DNA of 64,000 bases from Thermophilibacter mediterraneus (GCF_900119385.1 NZ_FPKO01000007.1:124001-188000); one strand, 5' to 3'. Shown: positions 30,612 to 39,255, numbered from the stretch's first letter. Notes: generated by a model not told the origin, from the letters alone. Program-made: numbers and translations.

Positions 30612-31535
30612 ATGGCAGACAAGTTCACGATCAGGGGCGTCGTCCCGCCCGTCGTCGTTCCCGACACGCCCGACCACGAGCTCGACGTCCCCTCGTTCGA
30701 GCGCCTCATCAACCGCCTGATCGACGCCGGCGTCGACGGCCTGTTCTTCCTCGGGTCCTCCGGCGAGGTCGTCTTCTCCACCGACGAGCGTCGTCGCCAG
30801 ATCATCTCCGAGGCGGTGCGCATCGTCGACCACCGCGTGCCCGTCCTCGTCGGCATCATCGACACCGAGACCGAGCGCGTCATCGAGCACGGAAGGGTCG
30901 CCACCGAGCTCGGCGCCGACGCGCTCGTCGCCACCGCGCCCTTCTACGCCCTCGGCGGAATGACCGAGGTCGAGGAGCACTTCCGCATCCTGCACGAGGA
31001 GCTCGACCTGCCGATCTTCGCCTACGACATCCCCGTGTGCGTGCACACCAAGCTCCCCTGGCCGCTGCTCGTCAAGCTCGGCAGCGAGGGCGTGCTCGCC
31101 GGCGTCAAGGACTCCTCCGGCGACGACATCTCCTTCCGCTACCTCTGCCAGGCAAACGAGAAGGCCGGCCACCCGCTGAGCCTGCTCACCGGCCACGAGA
31201 TCGTCGTTGACGGCGCGTACCTCTCCGGCGCCGACGGCTCGGTGCCCGGCCTCGCGAACGTCGAGCCCGAGGGCTACGTCCGCATGTGGCGGGCCGCCGA
31301 GGCGGGTGACTGGGCGACGGTCAAGGCCGAGCAGGACCGACTCAACGACATCTCCCACATCTTCGACGTGACGAGCGGCGTCCAGGGCTACGCGGGAGGC
31401 GTGGGCGCCTTCAAGACCGCCCTCATGCTGCTGGGCGTCTTCGACTCCAACACCATGCCGCGCCCGGTCAAGGCCCTCGAGGGCGACAACGTCGAGGCCA
31501 TCCGCAAGGTCCTCGCCGAGACCGGCCTTCTCTAG
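30612..31535 (+). CDS. nanA: N-acetylneuraminate lyase (DapA family)
   Basis: NanA splits N-acetylneuraminate into N-acetylmannosamine and pyruvate. It encodes 307 residues of the class I aldolase barrel shared with dihydrodipicolinate synthase. It has FLGSSGEVVFS (the GxTGE-type carboxylate loop with Ser for Thr), the catalytic tyrosine in YDIPV (Y138) and the Schiff-base lysine in GVKDSSGD (K166). The sequence alone cannot exclude another DapA-type aldolase; the following nanK and nanE make NanA the best reading. ATG 30612 follows GAAAGGA. Confidence 0.85.
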   Translation: MADKFTIRGVVPPVVVPDTPDHELDVPSFERLINRLIDAGVDGLFFLGSSGEVVFSTDERRRQIISEAVRIVDHRVPVLVGIIDTETERVIEHGRVATELGADALVATAPFYALGGMTEVEEHFRILHEELDLPIFAYDIPVCVHTKLPWPLLVKLGSEGVLAGVKDSSGDDISFRYLCQANEKAGHPLSLLTGHEIVVDGAYLSGADGSVPGLANVEPEGYVRMWRAAEAGDWATVKAEQDRLNDISHIFDVTSGVQGYAGGVGAFKTALMLLGVFDSNTMPRPVKALEGDNVEAIRKVLAETGLL

Positions 31536-31548
31536 GGGAGGAGCTTCC

Positions 31549-32508
31549 ATGAGCCAGACCATCGTCGCCGTCGACATCGGCGGAACCAAGATCGCGTGCG
31601 GGCTCGTCACCCTGGGCGGCGAGAAGCCCGTCATCTCCAAGGTGGAGAAGGTCCCCACCGACGCCATGGCCGGCGGTGAGCACGTTCTCGCCACGGTCCT
31701 CGCGCAGATCAAGGCCGCCATCGAGCGCGCCGACGAGCCGCCCGTGGGCGTGGGCATCTCCTCAGCCGGCGTGGTGAACCCGCGCAACGGCGACATCACC
31801 TTTGCCAACGAGCTCATGCCCGGCTGGGGCGGCACCCGCCTCGGCACCGAGGTCACCGCCGCGACGGGCCTGCCCTGCCGCGTCCTCAACGACGTCCACG
31901 CGCACGCCCTCGGCGAGGCGCGCTGGGGCGGCGGGCGCGACAAGAAGAGCTGCCTGGTGGCAGCCGTGGGCACCGGCATCGGCGGCGCGTTCGTCGAGGG
32001 CGGCAAGATCATGCTCGGCGCGCACGACGAGGCGGGGCACATCGGTCACGTCTGCTGCCCCGCGGCGGCGGGCGTGCCGTGCTCCTGCGGCGCCACCGGC
32101 CACCTCGAGCCGATCGCCGCGGGCCCCGGCATCATCCGCGAGTACGTCCGCCTGGGCGGCGACGAGGCGCTCCCCGACGGGACGCCCATCGACGGCGCGG
32201 AGATCGACCGCCGTGCCGCGGCGGGCGACGAGGCAGCCAAGTCGGCTGAGGCGCGCGCCGGCCGCGCGCTCGGGGAGGTCCTGGGCAGCATGTGCAACAT
32301 GCTCGACCCGGACGTGGTGATCCTCTCGGGCTCCGTGGCCCAGTGCGGCCCCGACTGGTCCGATGCCATGGCCGAGGCCTTCCGCGGCCAGGCGATGCCG
32401 CCCGTCGCCACCACGCCCATCGTGGGCGGCGAGCTCGGCGGCGACGCCCCGCTCATCGGCGCGGCGGAGAACTTCGTGGCCTCCGGCTACGCCGAGGTCG
32501 AGGACTAG
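31549..32508 (+). CDS. nanK: N-acetylmannosamine kinase (ROK family)
   Basis: NanK phosphorylates N-acetylmannosamine at O6. It encodes 319 residues of the ROK family with the ATP loop DIGGTKIACG, the catalytic aspartate in LNDVHAHALGEARWG, GTGIGGAFVEGGKI, and the zinc motif region HIGHVCCP...CSCGATGHLE. In that motif the final usual cysteine (GCLE) is histidine, so zinc binding may be altered. GGGGAGGAG precedes the ATG. It lies 13 bases after nanA. A long inverted repeat separates it from nanE. Confidence 0.88.
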   Translation: MSQTIVAVDIGGTKIACGLVTLGGEKPVISKVEKVPTDAMAGGEHVLATVLAQIKAAIERADEPPVGVGISSAGVVNPRNGDITFANELMPGWGGTRLGTEVTAATGLPCRVLNDVHAHALGEARWGGGRDKKSCLVAAVGTGIGGAFVEGGKIMLGAHDEAGHIGHVCCPAAAGVPCSCGATGHLEPIAAGPGIIREYVRLGGDEALPDGTPIDGAEIDRRAAAGDEAAKSAEARAGRALGEVLGSMCNMLDPDVVILSGSVAQCGPDWSDAMAEAFRGQAMPPVATTPIVGGELGGDAPLIGAAENFVASGYAEVED

Positions 32509-32515
32509 CCCCGCG

Positions 32516-32614
32516 GAAAACCTGACAAAGGTGACAGGGCAGTTTGTCAGGTTTTCCTTCCGCGACCGTCGCACAAAACCTGACAAACTGCCCTGTCACC
32601 TTTGTCAGGTTTTC
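32516..32614. repeat. 99-bp nested perfect inverted repeat between nanK and nanE
   Basis: Two 40-base arms (32516-32555 and 32575-32614) are exact reverse complements, separated by 19 bases. Each arm is itself an inverted repeat: AAAACCTGACAAA and TTTGTCAGGTTTT around 13 bases. In RNA, the arms can pair with each other in one long stem or fold separately as two 13-bp hairpins. The element fills the gap from the nanK stop to the nanE ribosome site. Confidence 0.9.
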
Positions 32615-32630
32615 TTGGAAGGGGAATGTT

Positions 32631-33317
32631 ATGCCCATCTCACCGCTCGTCCAGTCCCTCAAGGGCAAGCTCATCGTCTCCGTCCAGGCCTATCCCGGCG
32701 AGCCGCTGCGCCACCCCGAGACCATGGCCCAGATGGCGCGCGCCTGCGAGCTCGGCGGGGCCGCGGCAATCCGCTGCCAGGGCCTCTCCGACATCGCGGC
32801 GATCAAGGGCCGCGTCGAGATCCCCGTCATCGGCCTGTGGAAGGAGGGCCACGAGGGCGTCTACATCACGCCCACGCTGCGCCACGCGATGGCGTGCGTG
32901 AACGCAGGCGCCGACGTGGTTGCCCTCGACGCCACCGACCGCCCGCGCCCGGACGGCCGCACCTTCAAGGAGACGGTCGAGGCAATCCGCGCGCAGAGCG
33001 ACGTCCTCATCATGGCCGACTGCATGACCATCGACGACATCCGCAACGCCGTAGCCTGCGGCTGCGACCTCGTCTCCACCACGCTCTCCCACAACAAGGC
33101 CGCCATCGACACCACGCTTGAGGACGGCCCCGACGTGCCGCTGCTCAAGCAGGCCACCTCCGAGTTCCCCGACTACCCGATCATCTGCGAGGGCCACGTC
33201 CACACGCCGGCCGACGGCAGGACCGCCATCGACGCCGGCGCATGGGCCGTCGTGGTGGGGACCGGCATCACGCACCCCACCTCGCTCACGAGCTGGTTCA
33301 GGGCTGCGATCGAGTAG
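32631..33317 (+). CDS. nanE: N-acetylmannosamine-6-phosphate 2-epimerase
   Basis: NanE converts ManNAc-6-P to GlcNAc-6-P, which then enters amino-sugar metabolism through NagA and NagB (not in this window). It encodes 228 residues of the NanE TIM-barrel family: GKLIVSVQAYPGEPLR at the N-terminus, the catalytic lysine in GLWKEGHEGVYITPT, ALDATDRPRPDG, and the phosphate loops CEGHVHTPADG and VVGTGITHPT. ATG 32631 follows GGAAGGGG. A longer frame reads back into the inverted repeat and is not credible. Confidence 0.93.
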   Translation: MPISPLVQSLKGKLIVSVQAYPGEPLRHPETMAQMARACELGGAAAIRCQGLSDIAAIKGRVEIPVIGLWKEGHEGVYITPTLRHAMACVNAGADVVALDATDRPRPDGRTFKETVEAIRAQSDVLIMADCMTIDDIRNAVACGCDLVSTTLSHNKAAIDTTLEDGPDVPLLKQATSEFPDYPIICEGHVHTPADGRTAIDAGAWAVVVGTGITHPTSLTSWFRAAIE

Positions 33318-33341
33318 GGCCCCGCGCCCATATGACGAGCC

Positions 33342-33379
33342 GCCCGCCCGCGCGACCTCTCGCGCGGGCGGGCCTCTTT
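33342..33379 (+). terminator. Terminator after nanE
   Basis: A perfect 14-bp GC stem (33342-33355 with 33360-33373) and loop CCTC are followed by CTCTTTG. It is well placed to end the nan operon, 25 bases after the stop. Confidence 0.8.
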
Positions 33380-33451
33380 GTGGCGCGCCCGCCAGGCGCG
33401 TCCCGCGCGGCGGTGCACGCGCGAACCCCCGAATCTGCGCAAAGTGGCAGC

Positions 33452-33654
33452 GGTTGGGTGTCGACTCCTCGGTGTGATCGCTCCTGAGGCGCCACGGAGA
33501 GCTCAGGGGCTCGAATTCTGCCACGTCTCTCGCTCGGTTGGGTATTTGTCGGGTCCGCCGGGACGCTCGGGGCCGAAAGCCGATACCCAACCATGGGGCT
33601 TTCTTGACCGATTCGGGCCTCTGGCCTGACACAGGCGGAGTCGATCACCCAATC
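33452..33654. repeat. Nested inverted repeats, including family 2 copy b
   Basis: The inner hairpin spans 33536-33592 (GGTTGGGTAT / ATACCCAACC), the same 57-base length as the copy at 17304, with a similar right flank (GGGGCTTTCTTGACCGATTC). An outer pair, GGTTGGGTGTCGA (33452-33464) and TCGATCACCCAATC (33641-33654), encloses it. No gene is visible in this gap. Confidence 0.6.
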
Positions 33655-33740
33655 GTGGCATCCCGGGGCATTTGGGCGCTCGTGGGAGCTGCTCGCCCCG
33701 CCCGCGTCCTCGCTGCGTGGCATCCCGGGGCATTTGGGCG
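33655..33740. repeat. 24-bp direct repeat with 62-bp period
   Basis: A 24-base sequence beginning GTGGCATCCCGGGGC occurs identically at 33655-33678 and 33717-33740. It adjoins the inverted repeats on its left. Confidence 0.75.
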
Positions 33741-33797
33741 GTCGGCGCCCTGCGCCCCGTCGCTCTTCTCTCTGATAGATGCTTATCTGCGCGCAAA

Positions 33798-33895
33798 TTT
33801 GCGTGAAATTGCGTATTCATGACCGTTAAGAGGAGATTATCGGCCGTTCAGAGGTCATGAGCGCATTTCTGCGCACTTTTGCATGAACTTGCATA
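33798..33895 (+). promoter_or_regulatory. Operator array upstream of the Gfo/Idh-fruR-fruK operon
   Basis: TTTGCGTGAAATTGCGTA (33798-33815) and TTTGCATGAACTTGCATA (33878-33895) are 15/18 identical direct repeats 80 bases apart. Between them lie an inverted repeat TCATGACC (33817-33824) / GGTCATGA (33853-33860) and an 11-bp direct repeat CCGTTAAGAGG / CCGTTCAGAGG spaced 21 bases (33823, 33844). The DNA here is AT-rich. The pattern suits binding by the DeoR-type regulator encoded in the operon. Confidence 0.55.
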
Positions 33896-33971
33896 AAAAT
33901 GAATGTCACAGAACGAGAAGGGCGACGGTCGCGCAGGACGCGCCTTCGCCCCAGGAAGAAAGGAAGCGCCC

Positions 33972-35060
33972 ATGGCAGACAAGAACCAGACGCCCGCGGC
34001 CCCGCTCGACGCCGCCGCGGCCGCCGCCGCGGCATTCGCCGCCGCCAAGGACCACCCGTTCCCCGACGACATCTTCACCGCCCCGCAACTCAACTGGGCC
34101 GTCATCGGCTGCGGCGTCATCGCCAACCAGATGGCCGAGTCGCTCGCGCTGGCCGGCCGCAGGCTCGCCGGCGTCGCCAACCGCACGCGCGAGAAGGCCG
34201 TCGCCTTTGCGGAGCGCCACGGCGTCGAGAAGGTCTACGACACGGTCGAGGAGCTCTACGCCGACCCCGAGATCGACGCCATCTACGTGACGACCCCGCA
34301 CAACACCCACATCCGCTACCTGCGCGCGGCGCTCGCCGCCGGCAAGCACGTGCTCTGCGAGAAGTCCATCACGCTCAACAGCGCCGAGCTCGACGAGGCG
34401 CGCGCCATCGCGCGCGAGCACGGCGTGGTCCTCATGGACGCCACCACGATCTTGCACATGCCGCTCTACCGCGTCCTTCTCGCCCGCGCCGCGTCCGGCG
34501 AGTTCGGTCGCATGAACCTGGCGCAGCTCAACTTCGGCTCCTACAAGGAGTACGGCGACCTCACCAACCGCTTCTACAACATCAACCTGGCGGGCGGCGC
34601 CATGCTCGACATCGGCGTCTACGCGCTCTCGCTCATGCGCCTGTTCATGGAGAGCCAGCCCACCGAGGTCGTCTCCCTGGGCAACCTCGCGTCGACGGGC
34701 GTCGACGAGGCGGGCGGCATCGTGTGCCGCAATGCGGAGGGGCAGCTCGGCGTGGTCTCGCTCACCATCCACTCGAAGCAGCCCAAGCGCGCCGTGCTCT
34801 CGTTCGACAAGTGCTACGTGGAGATCTCGGAGTACCCGCGCGCCGACTCCGCCACGATCGTCTGGACCGCCGACGGGCGCTGCGAGACCGTCGCCGCGGG
34901 CACGGAGGGCTACGCGCTCTGCTACGAGATGGCCGACCTCGAGCGCGCCGTGGCCGGAGACGCCGACGCCGCGAGCCTCATCGACACCGCCGCCGACGTC
35001 ATGGAGCTCATGACGCGCCTGCGCGCCGACTGGGGCGTGACCTACCCCGAGGAGCGCTAG
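33972..35060 (+). CDS. Gfo/Idh/MocA family oxidoreductase
   Basis: This encodes 362 residues. An Ala-rich N-terminal stretch precedes the NAD(P)-binding Rossmann motif (VIGCGVIANQMAESL). The catalytic-lysine motif reads CEKSITLN instead of the common EKP, and GGAMLDIGVYALSLM lies in the C-terminal domain. This resembles the dihydrodiol dehydrogenase-like branch, and the substrate is unknown. A role in converting modified sialic acids (as NanOx does) is conceivable from the nearby nan genes, but the sequence is not close to YjhC as I know it, and a terminator separates them. I chose ATG 33972 (AAAGGAAG upstream) over 33903. Confidence 0.8.
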   Translation: MADKNQTPAAPLDAAAAAAAAFAAAKDHPFPDDIFTAPQLNWAVIGCGVIANQMAESLALAGRRLAGVANRTREKAVAFAERHGVEKVYDTVEELYADPEIDAIYVTTPHNTHIRYLRAALAAGKHVLCEKSITLNSAELDEARAIAREHGVVLMDATTILHMPLYRVLLARAASGEFGRMNLAQLNFGSYKEYGDLTNRFYNINLAGGAMLDIGVYALSLMRLFMESQPTEVVSLGNLASTGVDEAGGIVCRNAEGQLGVVSLTIHSKQPKRAVLSFDKCYVEISEYPRADSATIVWTADGRCETVAAGTEGYALCYEMADLERAVAGDADAASLIDTAADVMELMTRLRADWGVTYPEER

Positions 35061-35062
35061 CC

Positions 35063-35812
35063 ATGCTCGCGGAGGAGCGGCTCGCGCGCATCGTCGACGT
35101 GGTGGGGCGACAGGGCACGGCCACCGTGCCCGAGCTCGCCGGGCTTCTCGGCATCTCCGAGTCGACCATCCGGCGCGACCTCGACAAGCTTGACCAGGCC
35201 CATCGCCTCGTCAAGGTGCACGGCGGGGCCACCACCCTGGAGTCCGCGCACCTCACGCGCGACCTCACGCTCGAGGAGCGCCACGGCCTGCACGCGGGGG
35301 AGAAGCGCGCCATCTGCGCCCACGCGGCGACCCTCGTGGGACCGGACGACCTGGTCTACCTTGACGCCGGGTCCACGGTCGAGGAGCTGCTGTCGCACCT
35401 CGCCGAGCGCCGGGCGCGCTACGTGACCGACTCGGTCTCGCACGCGACGATGCTCGCGGGCCGCGGCTTCAACGTGACCGTGCTGGGCGGGGAGCTCAAG
35501 AGCGCCACCGAGGCCCTCGTGGGGCCCGACGCCATCGCGACGCTCTCGCGCTACCACTTCACCATCGGCTTCTGGGGCGCCAACGGCATCACCCCCGAGA
35601 GCGGCTTCACCTCGCCGGAGAGCAACGAGGCACTGATCAAGCAGCTCTCCATGGAGCACACGGCGCGGCGCTACGTGCTCGCCGACGCCACCAAGTTCGA
35701 CAGCACGAGCCTCGTGGGCTTCGGGCTCTTCTCGTCGGCCACCATCATCACCTGCGGGGACGTCCCCGAGAGGTACCGGGCCTTCGACAACGTCGTGGAG
35801 GTATCGCTATGA
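35063..35812 (+). CDS. DeoR-family transcriptional regulator (FruR-like)
   Basis: This encodes 249 residues. The N-terminal winged HTH is typical: RLARIVDVVGRQGTATVPEL, then SESTIRRDLDKL and VKVHGGA. The C-terminal DeoR sensor domain holds YLDAGSTVEELL and FWGANGITPESGFTSP, which bind a sugar phosphate in this family. It is followed by fruK and a fruA remnant, the fruR-fruK-fruA order seen in many Gram-positives, so fructose 1-phosphate is the likely effector. The repeats upstream of the operon are candidate binding sites. Its stop overlaps the fruK ATG (ATGA). Confidence 0.9.
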   Translation: MLAEERLARIVDVVGRQGTATVPELAGLLGISESTIRRDLDKLDQAHRLVKVHGGATTLESAHLTRDLTLEERHGLHAGEKRAICAHAATLVGPDDLVYLDAGSTVEELLSHLAERRARYVTDSVSHATMLAGRGFNVTVLGGELKSATEALVGPDAIATLSRYHFTIGFWGANGITPESGFTSPESNEALIKQLSMEHTARRYVLADATKFDSTSLVGFGLFSSATIITCGDVPERYRAFDNVVEVSL

Positions 35813-36708
35813 TCTGCACCGTCACGTTCAACCCCTCGCTCGACTACATCGTGCGGGTCGACGACATGCGCCTCGGCGCCATCAACCGCACCACCTACGA
35901 GCAGGTGCTTCCCGGCGGGAAGGGCGTGAACGTCTCCATCGTGCTCGGGAACCTCGGGCACGCGAGCCGCGCGCTCGGCTTCGTGGCGGGCTTCACCGGC
36001 GACGAGCTGTCGCGCCTGTGCGCCGAGGCGGGGGTCGACTGCGACTTCATCCGCGTGCCGCGGGGCATGACCCGCGTGAACGTCAAGATCAAGAGCGCGG
36101 AGGAGACCGAGCTCAACGGCATGGGGCCCCAGATGGGCGAGAAGGACGTGGAGGTCCTCCTCTCCAAGCTCGACGCGCTGGGGGAGGGCGACACGCTCGT
36201 GATCTCCGGCTCCGTGCCCGCGTGCCTGCCGCACGACATGTACGAGCGCGTCATGGGGCGCGTGGCGCCCCGCGGCGCCTACGTGGTGGTGGACGCCGAG
36301 CGCGACCTGCTCACGCGCGCCCTGCCGCTGCGGCCCTTCCTCGTGAAGCCCAACAACCACGAGCTCGGCGACATCTTCGGCGTTGAGCTGCGCACCCGCG
36401 ACGAGGTCGTGCCCTATGCGCGTCGCCTCCAGGAGATGGGCGCCGCGAACGTGCTCGTCTCGATGGCGGGGGAGGGCGGCGTGCTCGTCACCGAGACCGG
36501 TGAGGTCTTCGAGTCCCCCGCCGCCCGCGGCACCGTGGTGAACTCCGTGGGCGCCGGCGACTCGTCGGTCGCCGGCTTCATCGCGGGCCTCATCGAGACC
36601 GGCAGCTACGAGGCCGCCTTCCGGATGGCGCTCGCCGCCGGCTCCGCGAGCGCCTTCTCCGACCACCTGGCAACGCGCGCCGAGGTCGAGGCGCTGCTCG
36701 CGGGCTAG
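35809..36708 (+). CDS. fruK: 1-phosphofructokinase
   Basis: FruK phosphorylates fructose 1-phosphate to fructose 1,6-bisphosphate. It encodes 299 residues of the PfkB family: TVTFNPSLDYIV at the start, GGKGVNVSIVLGNLG, and the catalytic-base motif NSVGAGDSSVAGFIAG (GAGD). TRVNVKIKS and VKPNNHELG match FruK/LacC-type phosphosugar kinases. Its usual partner, the fructose PTS permease, is damaged in this genome (next feature), so either fructose 1-phosphate comes from another transporter or the pathway is being lost. Confidence 0.9.
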   Translation: MICTVTFNPSLDYIVRVDDMRLGAINRTTYEQVLPGGKGVNVSIVLGNLGHASRALGFVAGFTGDELSRLCAEAGVDCDFIRVPRGMTRVNVKIKSAEETELNGMGPQMGEKDVEVLLSKLDALGEGDTLVISGSVPACLPHDMYERVMGRVAPRGAYVVVDAERDLLTRALPLRPFLVKPNNHELGDIFGVELRTRDEVVPYARRLQEMGAANVLVSMAGEGGVLVTETGEVFESPAARGTVVNSVGAGDSSVAGFIAGLIETGSYEAAFRMALAAGSASAFSDHLATRAEVEALLAG

Positions 36709-36711
36709 GCG

Positions 36712-38114
36712 GTGCCGGCCGGCGTGGACTACGACTCGGCGGACGGGGAGCCGGCGACGCTGCTGTTCCTCATCGCCGCCCCTGAGGGGGAGGCGACACG
36801 CACCTCGAGGTGCTGAGCCGTCTCTCCACGCTGCTTCTCGACGCCGACTTCTGCGCGCGGCTGCGCGCCGCGGGGACGCCGGAGGAGTTCCGCGCCCTCG
36901 TGGACGCGGAGAAGGACAGGCGCCTCGCCGAGGAGCGCGAGAAGGCCGCGACGAGCGCCGCGCGCGACGCCGCGGGCGGCTCCGCCCCCGTCGAGGCGGC
37001 GCAGGGGGAGGGCCTCGGCCGCCAGGTCTACAAGCACCTCATGAACGGCGTCAGCCACATGCTGCCCTTCGTCGTCGGCGGCGGCATCCTGATGGCGCTG
37101 TCGTTCCTGCTCGACCAGCCGGGCCTGGGCACGAGCTCCTACGGCAGCTCGACGCCCGTGGCGGCGTTCTTCAACCTCGCCGGCAACCAGGCCTTCAACT
37201 TCATGCTCCCGATCCTGGCGGGCTACATTGCCATGTCCATCGCCGACCGCCCCGGCCTCGCCGCGGGCTTCGTGGGCGGCTGGATCGCCAAGCAGGGCTA
37301 CACGCTCGGCTACCTCTCCACCGCCATGGACGCCGACGCCCAGGCGGCCCTCGTCTCGGGCGGCTTCCTCGGGGCGCTGCTCGCCGGCTTCCTGGCGGGC
37401 TACATCGTCCTGAGCCTCGAGCGCGCGCTCGAGAAGCTCCCGAGCTCGCTCGAGGGCATCAAGCCCATCCTGCTCTACCCGGTGCTCGGCGTCTTCCTCA
37501 CGAGCCTCGTCATGATGGGCGTGAACCCGGTCATGGGCGCGATCAACTCCGCGCTCTCCGGCTTCCTGAACGGCCTCTCGGGCACCTCCATCGTCCTTCT
37601 CGGCGTGATCGTCGCCGCCATGCAGGCCACCGACATGGGCGGCCCCATCAACAAGGCCGCCTACGTCTTCGGCACCGCCGCGCTCGCCGAGCAGACCGTG
37701 ACCGGCAACATGATCATGGCCGCCGTGATGGCGGGCGGCATGGTGCCGCCGCTGGTGATCGCCCTCTGCACCACCCTCTTCAAGAACCGCTGGACCGAGG
37801 CGGACCGCAAGGCGGGCGTGGTGAACTACATCATGGGCCTCTCGTTCATCACCGAGGGCGCGATTCCGTTCGCCGCCTCCGACCCGCTGCGCGTGCTTCC
37901 CGCCTGCATCGCGGGGTCCGCGGTCGCGATCGCCCTCTCGATGCTGCTGGGCTGCGCGAGCCCGGCGCCGCACGGGGGCGCGTGGGTGATCGCGGTGATC
38001 ACCAACCCCGTGCAGTACCTGCTGGCGCTCGCCGCCGGCGCCGTGGTGGGGTGCCTGGTGCTCGTGCTGCTCAAGAAGCCGCTGCCGCCCGAGCAGAGCG
38101 GGCTGGCCAAGTAG
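36712..38114 (+). pseudogene. fruA: Decayed fructose PTS permease (fruA), IIC remains
   Basis: The 36712-36797 segment reads VPAGVDYDSADGEPATLLFL, the end of a fructose IIA domain, but in a different frame from the continuation (HLEVLSRLSTLL...). One extra G in the G5 run at 36786-36790 would rejoin them as APEGGGDTHLEV. The IIA part lacks its first 70 or so residues, including the phosphorylated histidine, and the whole IIB domain is missing. From about 37020 an apparently intact IIC membrane domain follows (GVSHMLPFVVGGGILMAL, FITEGAIPFAA). It starts at the fruK stop without a ribosome site. If translated from GTG 36810, it gives 434 residues without IIB. Confidence 0.75.
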
Positions 38115-38295
38115 GCTCGCCTCCCTGGCGGCCCGGCGGCGCGCGCCGGCGCTCAGAGCGCTTGTCGAGAAGGCGCTCGGCAGGAGCTCGCGGCGGCGCG
38201 TGCCCTCGGGCCAACGACGGCGGTTCCGGGCAGGGCCCTCCCACCATCCGGTCCAGATGCGGGCGGCGCGGCGAGAAGGACGCGCCGCCGTGCGC

Positions 38296-38301
38296 TAGAC
38301 T
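38296..38301 (+). promoter_or_regulatory. Candidate -10 for rapZ-whiA
   Basis: TAGACT preceded by TGCGC, 27 bases before the rapZ ATG. The 38115-38327 gap is otherwise GC-rich, with only a weak 6-bp hairpin (GAGCGC / GCGCTC near 38155-38180). Confidence 0.4.
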
Positions 38302-38327
38302 GGGACCAGTCGTAGAAGGGGGGCGTC

Positions 38328-39254
38328 ATGTCTGATACCAGCGAGCAGATGCGCGCCGCGGAGCGCGCCGGGCGCGTGCCCGACGTCGTGGTGGTCACGG
38401 GCATGTCGGGCTCGGGCCGCACCCAGGCCCTGCACGTCTTCGAGGACATGGGCTACTTCTGCATCGACAACCTGCCGCCCCGCCTGCTGTTGCAGCTCGC
38501 CGAGCTCGTGGGCATCAACTCGGGCGTGGGCAGGCACCTCGCCGTGACCTGCGACCTGCGCAGCCAGGGGCTCTTCGACGAGTTCTCCGACTCCGTCACG
38601 CAGCTGCGCGAGCACGAGATCTCCTGCAAGGTGGTGTTTCTCGACACCACCGACGACGTCCTCATGCGCCGCTACGACGAGAACCGTCGGCGCCACCCGC
38701 TCGCCGCGCCGGGGGAGACCCTCGCGAGCGCCATCTCCCGCGAGCGGGCCCAGCTCGCGAGCGTGCGCGACTCCGCGGACCTCGTCATCGACACGAGCCG
38801 CCTGCGCACGAGCGCGCTGCGCACCCGCCTGCGCCGCGCGTTCTCCGAGCTCACGGACAGCCAGCTCATGGAGGTCTCGGTCTTCTCGTTCGGCTTCAAG
38901 CACGGCATGCCGGTCGAGGCCGACCTCATGATCGACGTGCGCTTCCTCCCCAACCCCTTCTATGACCCCACCATGCGCACCCTGACCGGCAACGACCGGC
39001 TCGTCTCCGACTTCGTCCTGGGCAACCCCACGACGGAGAAGTTCCTCGAGGCGTGGTACCGCCTGCTCGACGTGGCGATGCCGGGCTACGTCGCCGAGGG
39101 GAAGAGCCACCTCTCCGTCGCGGTGGGCTGCACGGGCGGCCAGCACCGCAGCGTCGCCATCGCCAATGCGACGGCGGCCTACCTCGAGCGGGGAGGCTAC
39201 CACGTGACCCTCTCGCACCGCGACCTCGCGCTCGCCAACGTGAGGACGAGCTAG
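38328..39254 (+). CDS. rapZ: RNase adapter/nucleotide-binding protein RapZ
   Basis: This encodes 308 residues, a full-length RapZ/YvcJ protein. The N-terminal P-loop reads GMSGSGRTQAL, with arginine in place of the Walker A lysine, as in several actinobacterial members. FCIDNLPPRLL, FLDTTDDVLMRRY and the C-terminal RFLPNPFYDP and VGCTGGQHRSV motifs are conserved. In Escherichia coli, RapZ senses GlcN6P and guides sRNA decay; its role in Gram-positives is less clear. GAAGGGGGG precedes the ATG. whiA starts one base after the stop, and the expected yvcK between them is missing. Confidence 0.93.
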   Translation: MSDTSEQMRAAERAGRVPDVVVVTGMSGSGRTQALHVFEDMGYFCIDNLPPRLLLQLAELVGINSGVGRHLAVTCDLRSQGLFDEFSDSVTQLREHEISCKVVFLDTTDDVLMRRYDENRRRHPLAAPGETLASAISRERAQLASVRDSADLVIDTSRLRTSALRTRLRRAFSELTDSQLMEVSVFSFGFKHGMPVEADLMIDVRFLPNPFYDPTMRTLTGNDRLVSDFVLGNPTTEKFLEAWYRLLDVAMPGYVAEGKSHLSVAVGCTGGQHRSVAIANATAAYLERGGYHVTLSHRDLALANVRTS

Positions 39255-39255
39255 C

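Noticed and set aside
32544-32630. N-terminal extension of nanE into the inverted repeat
   Set aside because: NanE family proteins begin near the ATG at 32631, which has its own ribosome site; the extension would translate the repeat.
33972-35060. Assignment of the Gfo/Idh protein as NanOx (2,7-anhydro-sialic acid oxidoreductase)
   Set aside because: A terminator and 650 bases separate it from nanE, it is operonic with fruR-fruK, and its motifs resemble another branch of the family.
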